Assembly: GCA_964488535.1 (NCBI GenBank) | Contig: CAZAUT010000017.1 | Span: 1 to 34,748, forward strand | DNA: 34,748 nt | Origin: GWB1-38-13 sp964488535 | GTDB lineage: Bacteria; Patescibacteriota; Microgenomatia; UBA8517 | Direction: 5' to 3' | Shown here: positions 1 to 7,783 of the stretch, one piece after another | Layout: every line of letters starts with the position of its first letter | Numbering within the stretch: position 1 is the first letter of the stretch | Translations under genes and position numbers: made by a program | Notes under the pieces: generated by a model | Database searches by the model: none | The model's input: the letters and a program-made list of their open reading frames with translations, nothing else | What the model was told of the DNA's origin: nothing

Positions 1-1
1 T

Positions 2-793
2 ACATGGGTCGGAAACAACGACAATTCGCCAATGAAAGAAGTGGCTTCGGGTGTCTCCGGAGCATCTCCGATATGGAGAAAGGTTTTGCTTAAAGCTTTT
101 GAAAATAAACCATCTTCTTCTTTTCAAATCCCGCAAAACATAATTACCAAAGAGGTCGATTTAATCTCCGGTTATTCAGCTCATGATGGTTATCCATCAC
201 GATTGGAATATTTTGTAAAAGGAACCGAGCCGGGAAATGACCCCGTTCATGTAAAACTTAAAGTCTGTAAAAATCAGGGTAAATTGGCTACTCCTTCCGA
301 TATTTCTTCAGGAAATTATGATGAAAGGGAGTACTTTATATTTAAGGAAGAAGATCCGACCGGAGGGATTGACGGAATAAACAAATGGCAGGAAGGGATA
401 TTGGCATGGGTCGCTTCGCAAAATGAAGGAAAGTATAATCCGCCGACCGATTACTGTGAAGGTTCCAACCCTATAAGTGTGGATTTTCTGAATCCGCACG
501 ACCATGACTCAAACTTACCCAATAAGTTTAACGTTCAAATCAAAGCAGAATCCATTAATGACATAGCCGAGGTGGTGTTGGAAATTGACGGAGTTAAGTT
601 GCGTACGTTTAACGACAAACCGTATTCTCACGATATAGACCTGTCAAACGGAGTGCATCAATTAAGAGCTATAGCAAGGGATATTGAAGGCAAGGAAAGT
701 GACAGAAGGATCACGATTGGTATTGGGGTGGAATGGGATTATACCCCTTCCCCGACACCTGTCAGTGAGCCAACCAACATCCCGACACCTTGA
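2..793 (+). CDS. Penicillin-binding protein, class A type (C-terminal part)
   Basis: The reading frame is open from base 2, so the gene starts outside the window and only its C-terminal part is present. The first residues read TWVGNNDNSPM, then GVSGASPIWRKVL, which is the pattern at the end of the transpeptidase domain of class A penicillin-binding proteins (WVGxxD, then GG/SGAxPIW). These enzymes polymerise and cross-link peptidoglycan at the outer face of the membrane. After about residue 150 there is a beta-rich Ig-like segment (VDFLNPHDHD to ITIGIGVEW) and a Pro/Thr-rich tail ending in SEPTNIPTP. The catalytic SxxK, SxN and KTG motifs would lie upstream. The gene ends in TGA and is followed after 39 bases by a small plus-strand gene. 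Confidence 0.82.
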   Translation, partial: TWVGNNDNSPMKEVASGVSGASPIWRKVLLKAFENKPSSSFQIPQNIITKEVDLISGYSAHDGYPSRLEYFVKGTEPGNDPVHVKLKVCKNQGKLATPSDISSGNYDEREYFIFKEEDPTGGIDGINKWQEGILAWVASQNEGKYNPPTDYCEGSNPISVDFLNPHDHDSNLPNKFNVQIKAESINDIAEVVLEIDGVKLRTFNDKPYSHDIDLSNGVHQLRAIARDIEGKESDRRITIGIGVEWDYTPSPTPVSEPTNIPTP

Positions 794-832
794 CGCTGTG
801 ATATAGTTAATGTTAATCGAAGGGTTTTTTAT

Positions 833-1261
833 ATGAGTGCGGAAGATAGGGTGCAAACACAACAGGATTCGGAAAGTTCCCAATATAGGCTCCGTATCGG
901 AGATGACTTTTTCTTAATCGCCACGGATTCCCCCGGGGATGAAGATCCTGTTTCCCGTCTTGTGAACAATACAGTGAAGGTTCTGGGTAGAGAACTTAAT
1001 GAAAAGTTGATATCGATACATCAAAGAAAGGGAAAGGCGCGAAAAAAAGAATTGGATCTTCTCAGGGAACAGGCACAATTGATAAGAGATCATATTAGAA
1101 TACTTAAAGGAGAAATGGAGGGCAGCGTATCACTCATTAAAAGCGGTATAGATAGTGAATTCGCAGGAATCAGGATAACGGATAATCACCCTATAAAACA
1201 TATTAAACATATTACCGTAAAGGCCAAAGAAGCGCCTGTTATTTCAGCTCAGGAGTTGTAA
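833..1261 (+). CDS. Hypothetical coiled-coil protein
   Basis: A 142-residue protein I do not recognise. It has no signal peptide or membrane segment. The middle (about residues 45-95) is highly charged, with heptad-like spacing of Leu/Ile (LNEKLISIHQRKGKARKKEL), and probably forms a coiled coil. The N terminus is acidic and Gln/Ser-rich. It follows the penicillin-binding protein gene in the same direction with 39 bases between, so it may be co-transcribed with it. Its last 23 bases overlap the 3' end of pheT on the other strand, a convergent arrangement. No function can be given. Confidence 0.6.
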   Translation: MSAEDRVQTQQDSESSQYRLRIGDDFFLIATDSPGDEDPVSRLVNNTVKVLGRELNEKLISIHQRKGKARKKELDLLREQAQLIRDHIRILKGEMEGSVSLIKSGIDSEFAGIRITDNHPIKHIKHITVKAKEAPVISAQEL

Positions 1262-3197
1262 TATACCCACTCTCCATGTTTTTTAGTTTTGAAAGCATTT
1301 CCTTTCTTATTTCTTCAACTTCTTTGTCCGTCAGCGTTTTGTCGGGATGCTGATATGAAATTCTGAAGGTATAGGAGTCGTTATAGATGTCTTTAAGTTC
1401 AACTTCAGAAATAAGATTGCTTGCCGATCTGATATTCCCGATCACTTTCCCAACCTCTACACCTTGCGGAATTTTAACCGTCATATCCTCAATTTGAGGC
1501 GGGTGTTTTGGAATATTTTTGAAACTTTTAAATTCTTTCGCAAAAGAAAGAATGTCGTCTACTGCAATTTCGGAAACAATCAATCCGTCATCTTGAATTG
1601 TAATATGGCCGACGCACAAACCATCAACTTCAATATAGTAGGTGTTTTTAATTTTCGTTTTTGAAACACAAAAATCAATCTTAAGTTCGTTTGAAATTAA
1701 CGTTTCCAATACTCCTTTTACTTCCGTATATTTGTATCCATCAAAGACAATTCCGAGGGTCATAATTTCTTCCGGAAGTTCGTTTTTAATGGGAACATAA
1801 ATGTTAGCCATTTCAAACAGAAACAGTTTATCGTAATTAATATTGTTATTTTTAACGGCTTCAACAAGGGAATGCGAAAGATTGGTTCTTAAGTATTCAC
1901 TGTCGGGACCTAAGGGATTCCTAAGTTTTAATGAATTTTCGGTATTTTCGTAAACGAAATCGTAGGGCACCAGTGATAGAGTATATACTTCACAGCCACC
2001 AAGAGATTTTAATAAAATTTTTATTTTCCACTCCCATTCAAACACATTATTATGTATTGGTTCAGGGAGTATTCCGGACATCAATTCACTCGGTAAATTG
2101 TGGTAACCATAAATTCTGGCGATTTCCTCAACCAGATCCTCGGGAATATTTATGTCGTTTGATCTAAAAGATGGAACTGAAACGGATAATTTATCTTTTG
2201 TCCATTTTGGTTGAAAAAAAAGAGAGGTTAGGTATTTTCCAATATCTTCTTTGGGAATGCTTATACCCAATTTTTTATCAATAAATGTCTTATCCGTTTC
2301 TATACGTTTGGTTTTGTAAGGAAATTTATAATCGTCAAATACTTTACTGGCAACTTCAGCTTTGCAAACTTCCCTGAATAATTCTATTCCACGAAATATA
2401 GCAATTTCGGAAAGTTCAGGGTCAATCCCTTTTTCGTTTATCGTTGCCGCCATTGTTCTAATGGCATAGGTCATTGAAGATTTTCTGATATGCGTATGGT
2501 CGTTGTTGTCAACAAAGAAAAACACTCTTTTTGTATCCTTACCTACTACTGAATTTTTCGTTCCGATAATTCCAGGAAGGTCAATAATTTCGCCATCTCC
2601 GTCATCAAAAACGATATCACCGCCGATAAGGGTATATGTTTTTCCGTCAAAACTTGTTACATGTTCCCCTTTTTTTGATTCTCTAATAATAAACTTCTTA
2701 TTTTTAATCTTGTCATAATCAAAAACGTGTGACGGGTGTCCCGTTTCAAGCATGACATAATTGGTAATATCAACAACTGCGTTTAACGATCTGACACCGC
2801 AATTATTGAGTCGTTTTTCTATCCATTCGGGTGTTTTCCAATTTTTAATGTTGGTTAGAACTACACCCATCGTTCTTTTTACCAGTTTACTGTTTCCGAC
2901 GATAGTAAAAGGAAGATTGTCTGTTGATGGGACATTTTTATCAGGTGAAAATGGTTTGAGTTTTGCTGATATTCCAAATCTTGGAAGAATAGCCGAAACC
3001 TCTCGTGCAAATCCATAAACTCCGGCGCAGTCAATTCTGTTTGTTGTTATTTCGACATGGTAGAGAATATCTTCGTCTTTTTCCTCCAATTTTTCAATGG
3101 AGGGTCCGCACAAAGAAACATATTCGGCAATCTGTTTTGGTGTCGCTTTGGTTTCGAGATATTCCCTCAACCATTTGTCGGAAATTATTATATCCAT
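1239..3197 (-). CDS. pheT: Phenylalanyl-tRNA synthetase beta subunit, short form
   Basis: Beta subunit of the (alpha-beta)2 enzyme that charges tRNA-Phe. The N terminus (MDIIISDKWLREYL) goes straight into the VEITTNRIDCAGVYGFARE segment. The EMAP/OB-fold tRNA-binding domain, normally at about residues 40-150, is absent, which explains a length near 650 instead of about 800. The B3/4 region (NNCGVRSLNAVVDITNYVM), B5 domain, core (EEIARIYGYHNLP) and C-terminal ferredoxin-like anticodon-binding domain (from FKNIPKHPPQIEDM) are all present. An in-frame TTG lies two codons upstream at 3203, but I prefer the ATG at 3197. It follows pheS after a spacer made of short repeats. Confidence 0.95.
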   Translation of the reverse strand: MDIIISDKWLREYLETKATPKQIAEYVSLCGPSIEKLEEKDEDILYHVEITTNRIDCAGVYGFAREVSAILPRFGISAKLKPFSPDKNVPSTDNLPFTIVGNSKLVKRTMGVVLTNIKNWKTPEWIEKRLNNCGVRSLNAVVDITNYVMLETGHPSHVFDYDKIKNKKFIIRESKKGEHVTSFDGKTYTLIGGDIVFDDGDGEIIDLPGIIGTKNSVVGKDTKRVFFFVDNNDHTHIRKSSMTYAIRTMAATINEKGIDPELSEIAIFRGIELFREVCKAEVASKVFDDYKFPYKTKRIETDKTFIDKKLGISIPKEDIGKYLTSLFFQPKWTKDKLSVSVPSFRSNDINIPEDLVEEIARIYGYHNLPSELMSGILPEPIHNNVFEWEWKIKILLKSLGGCEVYTLSLVPYDFVYENTENSLKLRNPLGPDSEYLRTNLSHSLVEAVKNNNINYDKLFLFEMANIYVPIKNELPEEIMTLGIVFDGYKYTEVKGVLETLISNELKIDFCVSKTKIKNTYYIEVDGLCVGHITIQDDGLIVSEIAVDDILSFAKEFKSFKNIPKHPPQIEDMTVKIPQGVEVGKVIGNIRSASNLISEVELKDIYNDSYTFRISYQHPDKTLTDKEVEEIRKEMLSKLKNMESGYITTPELK

Positions 3198-3240
3198 ACT
3201 CAAGAGTAAAAGAGTAAAAGAGTAAAAGAGTATAAGTAAA
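3198..3240. repeat. Tandem octamer repeat (agagtaaa) between pheS and pheT
   Basis: About four near-perfect copies of an eight-base unit agagtaaa lie directly upstream of the pheT start codon. The same sequence style recurs at 6876-6912 (other orientation, at the 3' end of rplT) and at 26935-26965. No Shine-Dalgarno site is visible for pheT, so the repeat occupies the place where a ribosome binding site is expected. Confidence 0.7.
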
Positions 3241-3280
3241 AATACGCCTTAATTTTTATTGCTTTATACATGATACAAAC

Positions 3281-4309
3281 TTAGAATTGTCTCAAATACC
3301 TGACATCCGTACTATATAACTGTCTAAGATCCGGTATATTAAGTCCTGGCTTCATCATTAAAATTCGTTCCACTCCCCAGCCAAAGGCAAATCCGCTGTA
3401 CGTTTTGGGGTCAATGTTACAATTTTTCAATACATTTGGGTGAACCATTCCGGCTCCGCCAACCTCGAGCCATCCGGCTTTACATAATTTACATCCTGCT
3501 CCATGACATAAAGTGCATGAAAAATCCACTTCAAATGATGGTTCTGTAAATTGAAAATGATAGGGACGTATTCTTGTTTTTATTTCCTTACCAAAAACCG
3601 CTTTTGCGAAATAGTCCAGCGTTCCCTTTAAGTGTGTTATATTGATATCTTTATCAATTACCAACCCTTCAAATTGGTGAAACATCGGGTAGTGACTGAC
3701 GTCAGATTGTCTTCGGTAACATTTGGCGATATTAATCATTCTTATAGGTGGGGTTTTAACCCGTAACATTTCTCTGATTTGCCCGGAGGATGTATGCGGA
3801 GTAAGAAGCATGTTGCCGAATTTTGGGTGGGGTTTTTCATTAACAAAAAATGTTTCCCACTCATCCCTAGCGGGATGTCCCTCGGGAAAATTCAATGCAC
3901 CAAAAGCATACCAGTCCCATTCCACTTCGGGGTAGCGTACACGGTTGAAACCTATTTTTTCAAAAACATTTGTTATTTCCTGAATAGTTTTGCTGATCAG
4001 GTGTATATGGCCTAAGTTATATTTTGTACCCGGCATTGTATAGTCAAACCACTCTTTTGACTTTGTTGTTTTCAGATCCTCTGTTTTTGAACTAAGAGCT
4101 TCTTCAATTGTTATCTTTGTTTCATTTAAAAGTATCCCAAAATTCTTTCTTTCATCTGGGTCAAGTTTTCCCATTTCTTTGAAAAAATTATTGACCGACC
4201 CGTTTCGTCCAAGATAAGTTATGCGAAGTTCCTCCAAGGAGTCGGCGTCACCCGCCTCAATTATCTGCGCCAATGCATTATTTTTTAAATTATTTAATTC
4301 ATCTTTCAT
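3281..4309 (-). CDS. pheS: Phenylalanyl-tRNA synthetase alpha subunit
   Basis: Catalytic alpha subunit of PheRS, 342 residues, the normal family length. The N-terminal coiled-coil part (residues 1-85) includes the conserved ITYLGRNGSV. Class II motif 2 is seen in MINIAKCYRRQSDVSHYPMFHQFEG, where the TDxSHxPxFHQxEG consensus is clear. Motif 3 is FAFGWGVERILMM. The C-x2-C-x4-C-x2-C cluster (CTLCHGAGCKLC) before the GWLEVGGAGMVHPNVL block suggests a zinc knuckle, a variant known in some bacterial PheS. It lies upstream of pheT in the same operon and 40 bases downstream of the M19 dipeptidase gene. Confidence 0.96.
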   Translation of the reverse strand: MKDELNNLKNNALAQIIEAGDADSLEELRITYLGRNGSVNNFFKEMGKLDPDERKNFGILLNETKITIEEALSSKTEDLKTTKSKEWFDYTMPGTKYNLGHIHLISKTIQEITNVFEKIGFNRVRYPEVEWDWYAFGALNFPEGHPARDEWETFFVNEKPHPKFGNMLLTPHTSSGQIREMLRVKTPPIRMINIAKCYRRQSDVSHYPMFHQFEGLVIDKDINITHLKGTLDYFAKAVFGKEIKTRIRPYHFQFTEPSFEVDFSCTLCHGAGCKLCKAGWLEVGGAGMVHPNVLKNCNIDPKTYSGFAFGWGVERILMMKPGLNIPDLRQLYSTDVRYLRQF

Positions 4310-4349
4310 ACTAGTTATTCTACATCTTATTGCTCCTAATCATCTACAA

Positions 4350-5357
4350 CTAATTTAAGTTTTCCGACAAATATCGTTTAGCATTTTTCCACAACAGTTT
4401 TTCAATTAAAGTATCATTGATTTTTGCCATATTTAGCGCATCAATTAAATTTGAGGTTTTTTCGGGACCTTCCAAATGTTGAATCAAATTTTCTTTTGTC
4501 ATACCTCCAAAATCGCTTCCGATTGCAATACAATCACTTCCACCAACCTGAATAATGTGTTTCATATGTTTAACTAAAGAAGACAATTGGCTTGAACCAT
4601 TGTAGTTTTGGATAAAACATACCCCAATAAGTCCCCCATTTTTACTGACCCTTCTTATGTCTTTGTCGCATAAATTTCTTGGATGATCGAATATGGTACG
4701 CGATAGTGTGTGGCTTACTATGATCGGCTTTTGGGTTATTTCCAATATATCGTTTAACGAATTTGTATTTGTGTGACTTCCATCAATAATTATTCCATTG
4801 TCATTTAAATGACATATAAAGTCTTTTCCTAGATTTGTTAAACCTAGACGTGAATTTGCTCCGCCACCCAGTTTATTATCAATACTCCAAAATGGCGCAA
4901 TTATTTTGATGCCTGCCTTGAATACATTATGAAGTAAATCAAAGTCAGAATTATTTTTAATAAAATATATTCCCTCTATAGACAGGATTATACCCAGTTT
5001 TGAATTTTGAATACTATCTATAGCTCTAATAGCTCTACCGCAATTAATTAACTGAATATTATTTTTACTTTTTGAAATTAATTTTTTAATGATAGCAATA
5101 TGTTTAAGTAGTTCCGAATAAGGATTCTCGGGAACGATTATTCCGGATTTGGAGATACTTAATGAGCAGGAAGCCCCGACAATAATTTTATAATCGGATG
5201 TATTTAAAACAGGAAGACTCAATTGCTCAACAATACCGTATTTTGAATAAATACCATCTTCACTCATGGAAGTGGTATTTGGATTCATAAAATATTCAAC
5301 TCCTTTATTTAACAGGGATACGGAAATGTCCTGATGTAAATCTATTATCATATTCAT
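4350..5357 (-). CDS. Membrane dipeptidase-like metallopeptidase, family M19
   Basis: A 335-residue protein of the renal dipeptidase (M19) family, amidohydrolase fold, which cleaves dipeptides with a binuclear zinc centre. Visible motifs are DLHQD near the N terminus (first metal ligands), LSIEGIYF (bridging Glu), a long block ending in IIIDGSHT (metal His), KPIIVSHTLSRTIFDHPRN (second His and Arg/Asn signature) and AIGSDFGG, which corresponds to the family GSDFDG with the second Asp replaced by Gly. The start overlaps the stop of the upstream gene as ATGA, so translation is coupled. No signal peptide is seen, so it is probably cytoplasmic. It is the last gene of a trio inserted between rplT and pheS. 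Confidence 0.85.
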   Translation of the reverse strand: MNMIIDLHQDISVSLLNKGVEYFMNPNTTSMSEDGIYSKYGIVEQLSLPVLNTSDYKIIVGASCSLSISKSGIIVPENPYSELLKHIAIIKKLISKSKNNIQLINCGRAIRAIDSIQNSKLGIILSIEGIYFIKNNSDFDLLHNVFKAGIKIIAPFWSIDNKLGGGANSRLGLTNLGKDFICHLNDNGIIIDGSHTNTNSLNDILEITQKPIIVSHTLSRTIFDHPRNLCDKDIRRVSKNGGLIGVCFIQNYNGSSQLSSLVKHMKHIIQVGGSDCIAIGSDFGGMTKENLIQHLEGPEKTSNLIDALNMAKINDTLIEKLLWKNAKRYLSENLN

Positions 5358-6265
5358 ACACTCCTTTCAGACCATGAATGTTCCATTGAATTTTTAAAAG
5401 GTGATGTAACGCCGATTTTTTCTCTACGTTTTAAATTCCAACCTTTGGCAATTATATCTCCGTGAGCTGTTGCAACAGTGCCGAGGGCAATACATGGCGG
5501 ATTTTTGGTGTTTACTAAACCCGTTTTGACAAGATCTGATTCTATAACTTCACCATCCAAGGCATAAATCGCAGCTAAAAATAGAGCACGTTCCCATATT
5601 TTCCTTCTTCCTGTGATGTCTGGTCGAACATCCGAATATTCACCCATTTTTTGCAGATTTGTAATCGTATCTAAATACCATTCGTTCATTTTTGTACCCA
5701 TAACAAGAGCATCCGCTTGATAACTATTGAGCCGCTCTTCGTATCTGGCAGTGTTTGTTGCCAGTTGTAATTGACCTGCAACTTTCGCTTGTGCCTTTTC
5801 TTTATTGTTAAAAAGCTCTTTTCCGCTGGGGCTTGATAGTAATAAAAGACGAACAGCATTTTTGTTTTGTTCAAGATTTATTTTTACATCTTTAATATCA
5901 CATACCCAGTTTGGTGATAAGATGTCTGCCAGAATAATAAGTAATTTTGTACGAACTCCATTACTAACCAACTTATCAATGATGGCTGGCACTTCTTCAG
6001 TAAGTAATTTCGCAATTTTTGTGTTTGGATTATCTATTATTAACTGATTTCCTTCTGCTCGGACAGGAATTGCAGCTACAGATCTCCCTTTCTCACTTAC
6101 CGTCCAATTTGGACACATAACCATTCTCAAACAAAGAGGGACGCTTTCTCTAACGGCTTTTTCAACCGTCTGTTCAATTTTTTCATGATTAACCACGGGT
6201 CTAATGGTATTTTCTGTTAGAGCGTCTACGGCGTTGTTAACTATTTGTTGTTGTATTCTTTCCAT
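5354..6265 (-). CDS. Unknown protein of a translation-linked trio
   Basis: About 303 residues, not recognised. It is soluble, with no signal or membrane segment. An N-terminal helical part is followed by a conserved-looking LCLRMVMCPNWTVSEKGRS segment, a central alpha/beta stretch (VRTKLLIILADILSPNW) and a C-terminal segment (PPCIALGTVATAHGDIIA). The C-terminal ERALFLAAIYALDGEVI looks like a buried helix. The frame could start at TTG 6280, which would overlap the upstream stop by four bases. The ATG at 6265 is the alternative I list, and neither has a clear ribosome binding site. Its stop overlaps the M19 dipeptidase start (ATGA). Being sandwiched between an editing-domain protein and a dipeptidase suggests handling of an amino acid, dipeptide or aminoacyl compound, but this is inference only. 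Confidence 0.65.
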   Translation of the reverse strand: MERIQQQIVNNAVDALTENTIRPVVNHEKIEQTVEKAVRESVPLCLRMVMCPNWTVSEKGRSVAAIPVRAEGNQLIIDNPNTKIAKLLTEEVPAIIDKLVSNGVRTKLLIILADILSPNWVCDIKDVKINLEQNKNAVRLLLLSSPSGKELFNNKEKAQAKVAGQLQLATNTARYEERLNSYQADALVMGTKMNEWYLDTITNLQKMGEYSDVRPDITGRRKIWERALFLAAIYALDGEVIESDLVKTGLVNTKNPPCIALGTVATAHGDIIAKGWNLKRREKIGVTSPFKNSMEHSWSERSV

Positions 6266-6276
6266 ATGAGTCAAAG

Positions 6277-6651
6277 TCAATAAGAAAAATATGATACATC
6301 TTTGTTATTTGGTAAAAGATGGATTATTAATTCTTTATCTTTATTGAACCCGAGTTTTACAACATTAAGTTCGGATTCAAGTTTTGATTTAATGTTGTCC
6401 AACAACTTGGTTGCTAATTTATTATCTAAAATATCATTAGAAAGATGAGCAAAAGGCATAATTATCATATTTTTTACCATATATCTTTTTTTATTTAATT
6501 GAGCGACCCTTCTTGTCGTTTCTTTTACCTCTTTTAAAGAATCATTAGTTTCACAGCATAAATACACCAGAAGACAATTATTCAAAGTGTGATAATTATC
6601 ACCGGTGTGCTTCCATGTAACCTTTTTGCAATTCCAAATTAGTCCTTTCAT
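6277..6651 (-). CDS. Stand-alone archaeal-type ThrRS editing-domain protein
   Basis: A 124-residue protein resembling the N-terminal editing domain of archaeal threonyl-tRNA synthetases (tRNA-Thr ED, D-aminoacyl-tRNA deacylase-like fold). The best signature is IIMPFAHLSNDILDNKLA, matching the family pattern YPFAHLSS-x-LA. It is followed by the amphipathic helix and a strand (NVVKLGFNKDKELIIHL) where archaeal proteins have the APFGYYK element. The open frame extends upstream to 6696, but that extension lies inside the terminator hairpin at 6664-6687, so the ATG at 6651 (MKGLIWNCKK) is the likely start. It is the first gene of the trio between rplT and pheS. thrS in this window has its own bacterial editing site, so this would be an extra trans-acting editor or a protein with another substrate. 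Confidence 0.68.
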   Translation of the reverse strand: MKGLIWNCKKVTWKHTGDNYHTLNNCLLVYLCCETNDSLKEVKETTRRVAQLNKKRYMVKNMIIMPFAHLSNDILDNKLATKLLDNIKSKLESELNVVKLGFNKDKELIIHLLPNNKDVSYFSY

Positions 6652-6663
6652 ATTTAATCCACT

Positions 6664-6687
6664 AAAAAACCCCGCCTTAGCGGGGTT
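6664..6687 (-). terminator. Rho-independent terminator after rplT
   Basis: On the minus strand the stem AACCCCGC / GCGGGGTT (8 perfect pairs, 4-base loop) is followed by six T. It ends the infC-rpmI-rplT transcript. The next gene starts only about 13 bases past the T-run, so expression of the editing-domain gene may depend on read-through. Confidence 0.88.
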
Positions 6688-6805
6688 ATAATACAACGCT
6701 TCAACCCCGCATCAGGTGAGGTTAAAGCCGAAAAACTTAATTGTATTTATCAACTTCATAATATTTGTTTTGGATGCGGAAACAAGTTCAGCATGACACT
6801 TATCA

Positions 6806-6835
6806 TACTCGTCATTCTGGCTAAGTCCAGAATCA
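6806..6835. repeat. Small GTCATTCTGG palindromic repeat
   Basis: gtcATTCTGG-ctaagt-CCAGAATca forms a seven-pair hairpin. A related copy lies at 14170-14196 and longer relatives at 26308-26420, 26809-26866 and 27400-27502. These belong to the widely scattered bacterial repeats that begin GTCAT and end ATGAC. Confidence 0.6.
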
Positions 6836-6875
6836 TTTTTCTTTTACCCTCTTGCTTTTTCTTTTTTATTACTAC

Positions 6876-6912
6876 CCTTCCACTCTTCTACTCTCCCGCT
6901 CTTCCACTCTAT
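6876..6912. repeat. Degenerate octamer repeat at the 3' end of rplT
   Basis: Repeats of the type cactctt / ctactctc run into the last codons of rplT. Read on the minus strand they are agagtggaagagt-like and match the repeat family at 3198-3240 and 26935-26965. Confidence 0.5.
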
Positions 6913-7247
6913 TTTTTCACTTCTTCAACTATCTTATCAAACGTCTCCGGATCAGTAATCGCAATATCGGATAATATCTTTCTGTCCAATTCAATTTTTT
7001 CTTTTTTCAGTCCGGCAATAAATTTGCTGTAAGAAAGCCCTCTTTGTTTGACGGCGGCGGATAAACGTGTTATCCAAAGCGCTCTCATGTCTCCCTTGCG
7101 GTCTTTGCGTCCGATATATGCATATTGTCCCGCATGCATCAACGCCTCTTTAGCCGCCTTCACACGTCGTCTGCGGGCTTGCCTGAAACCCTTGGCCGCA
7201 TCCTTGATTTTTTTGTGCCTTCTTCTGGCGATACTCTTCACTCTCAT
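6909..7247 (-). CDS. rplT: 50S ribosomal protein L20
   Basis: 112 residues, normal length for bL20. The Arg/Lys-rich N terminus (MRVKSIARRRHKKIKDAAKG) that threads into 23S rRNA domain II is intact. It is followed by the globular part with AYIGRKDRKGDMRALWITR and NxGLSYSKF-like QRGLSYSKFIAGL. The start is confirmed by the universal MxRVK beginning. It is the third gene of infC-rpmI-rplT and is followed by a strong terminator. Confidence 0.97.
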   Translation of the reverse strand: MRVKSIARRRHKKIKDAAKGFRQARRRRVKAAKEALMHAGQYAYIGRKDRKGDMRALWITRLSAAVKQRGLSYSKFIAGLKKEKIELDRKILSDIAITDPETFDKIVEEVKK

Positions 7248-7257
7248 AATACGAATT

Positions 7258-7280
7258 AATTATAATGCCAATCTACGAAT
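7258..7280 (-). repeat. 23-nt motif upstream of rplT, repeated elsewhere
   Basis: On the minus strand this reads ATTCGTAGATTGG followed by CATTATAATT. The same 23 bases with one change (T to C) occur on the plus strand at 29121-29143. A shorter version lies just upstream of rpmI at 7572-7590. The TATAAT within it could act as a -10 box. Confidence 0.6.
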
Positions 7281-7373
7281 GGATACCATCTACGAATACC
7301 TGCGAATACTGAAACCAATAATTAGTAGGTATTAGTTGAATTAGTCTCAATTGGTTGATTAGTATTATTTATT

Positions 7374-7571
7374 TTAGTATCCAAGAACTTTGCGAACTTT
7401 CTTTGCGTAAATCTCGTTCAATTTGACAACTCTTCCCAGCGCTCTTTTTCTCTTGCTTGATTTTTTGGCATTCAAATGACGCTTGAACGACTGCATTCGC
7501 AATACCTTACCGTTTTTGGTAATTCTTAAACGTTTTCTGAAAATATTTTTTGATTTTATCTTCGTCTTCAT
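7374..7571 (-). CDS. rpmI: 50S ribosomal protein L35
   Basis: 65 residues, typical bL35: a very basic small protein with MKTKIKSKNIFRKRLRITKNGK, SFKRHLNAKKSSKRKRALGR and the C-terminal VRKVLGY. It sits between infC and rplT in the usual order. The upstream spacer of about 210 bases holds a long imperfect inverted repeat, so the leader may have regulatory structure. Confidence 0.95.
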   Translation of the reverse strand: MKTKIKSKNIFRKRLRITKNGKVLRMQSFKRHLNAKKSSKRKRALGRVVKLNEIYAKKVRKVLGY

Positions 7572-7614
7572 AATTATAATGCTAATCTACTAATCCTTCG
7601 TATAAAATAACAAA

Positions 7615-7730
7615 AATTCTAAACACTAAACTCTAAACAAATTCCAAACAAAAAATCATAAATTCCAAACAATTTTGGACATTGAGTTTTTAACTATTGT
7701 AATTTGTTTAGGATTTAGGAATTAGAAATT
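7615..7730. repeat. Imperfect inverted repeat in the infC-rpmI spacer
   Basis: The left arm (7615-7643, rich in ctaaac/ccaaac) and right arm (7701-7730, gtttagga/ttagaaatt) are roughly complementary over about 29 bases, with a loop of about 57 bases. The arms are built from degenerate taaact-like units, so the pairing may follow from low complexity. It covers most of the 210-base spacer. Confidence 0.45.
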
Positions 7731-7783
7731 AGGATTTATCTTCGAATGTAAATTCGTAGATTAGTATTATAGTGTCTAATTCG

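Noticed and set aside
6652..6696. Longer N terminus for the editing-domain protein (start at 6696)
   Set aside because: This extension is encoded by the terminator hairpin of the rplT transcript.
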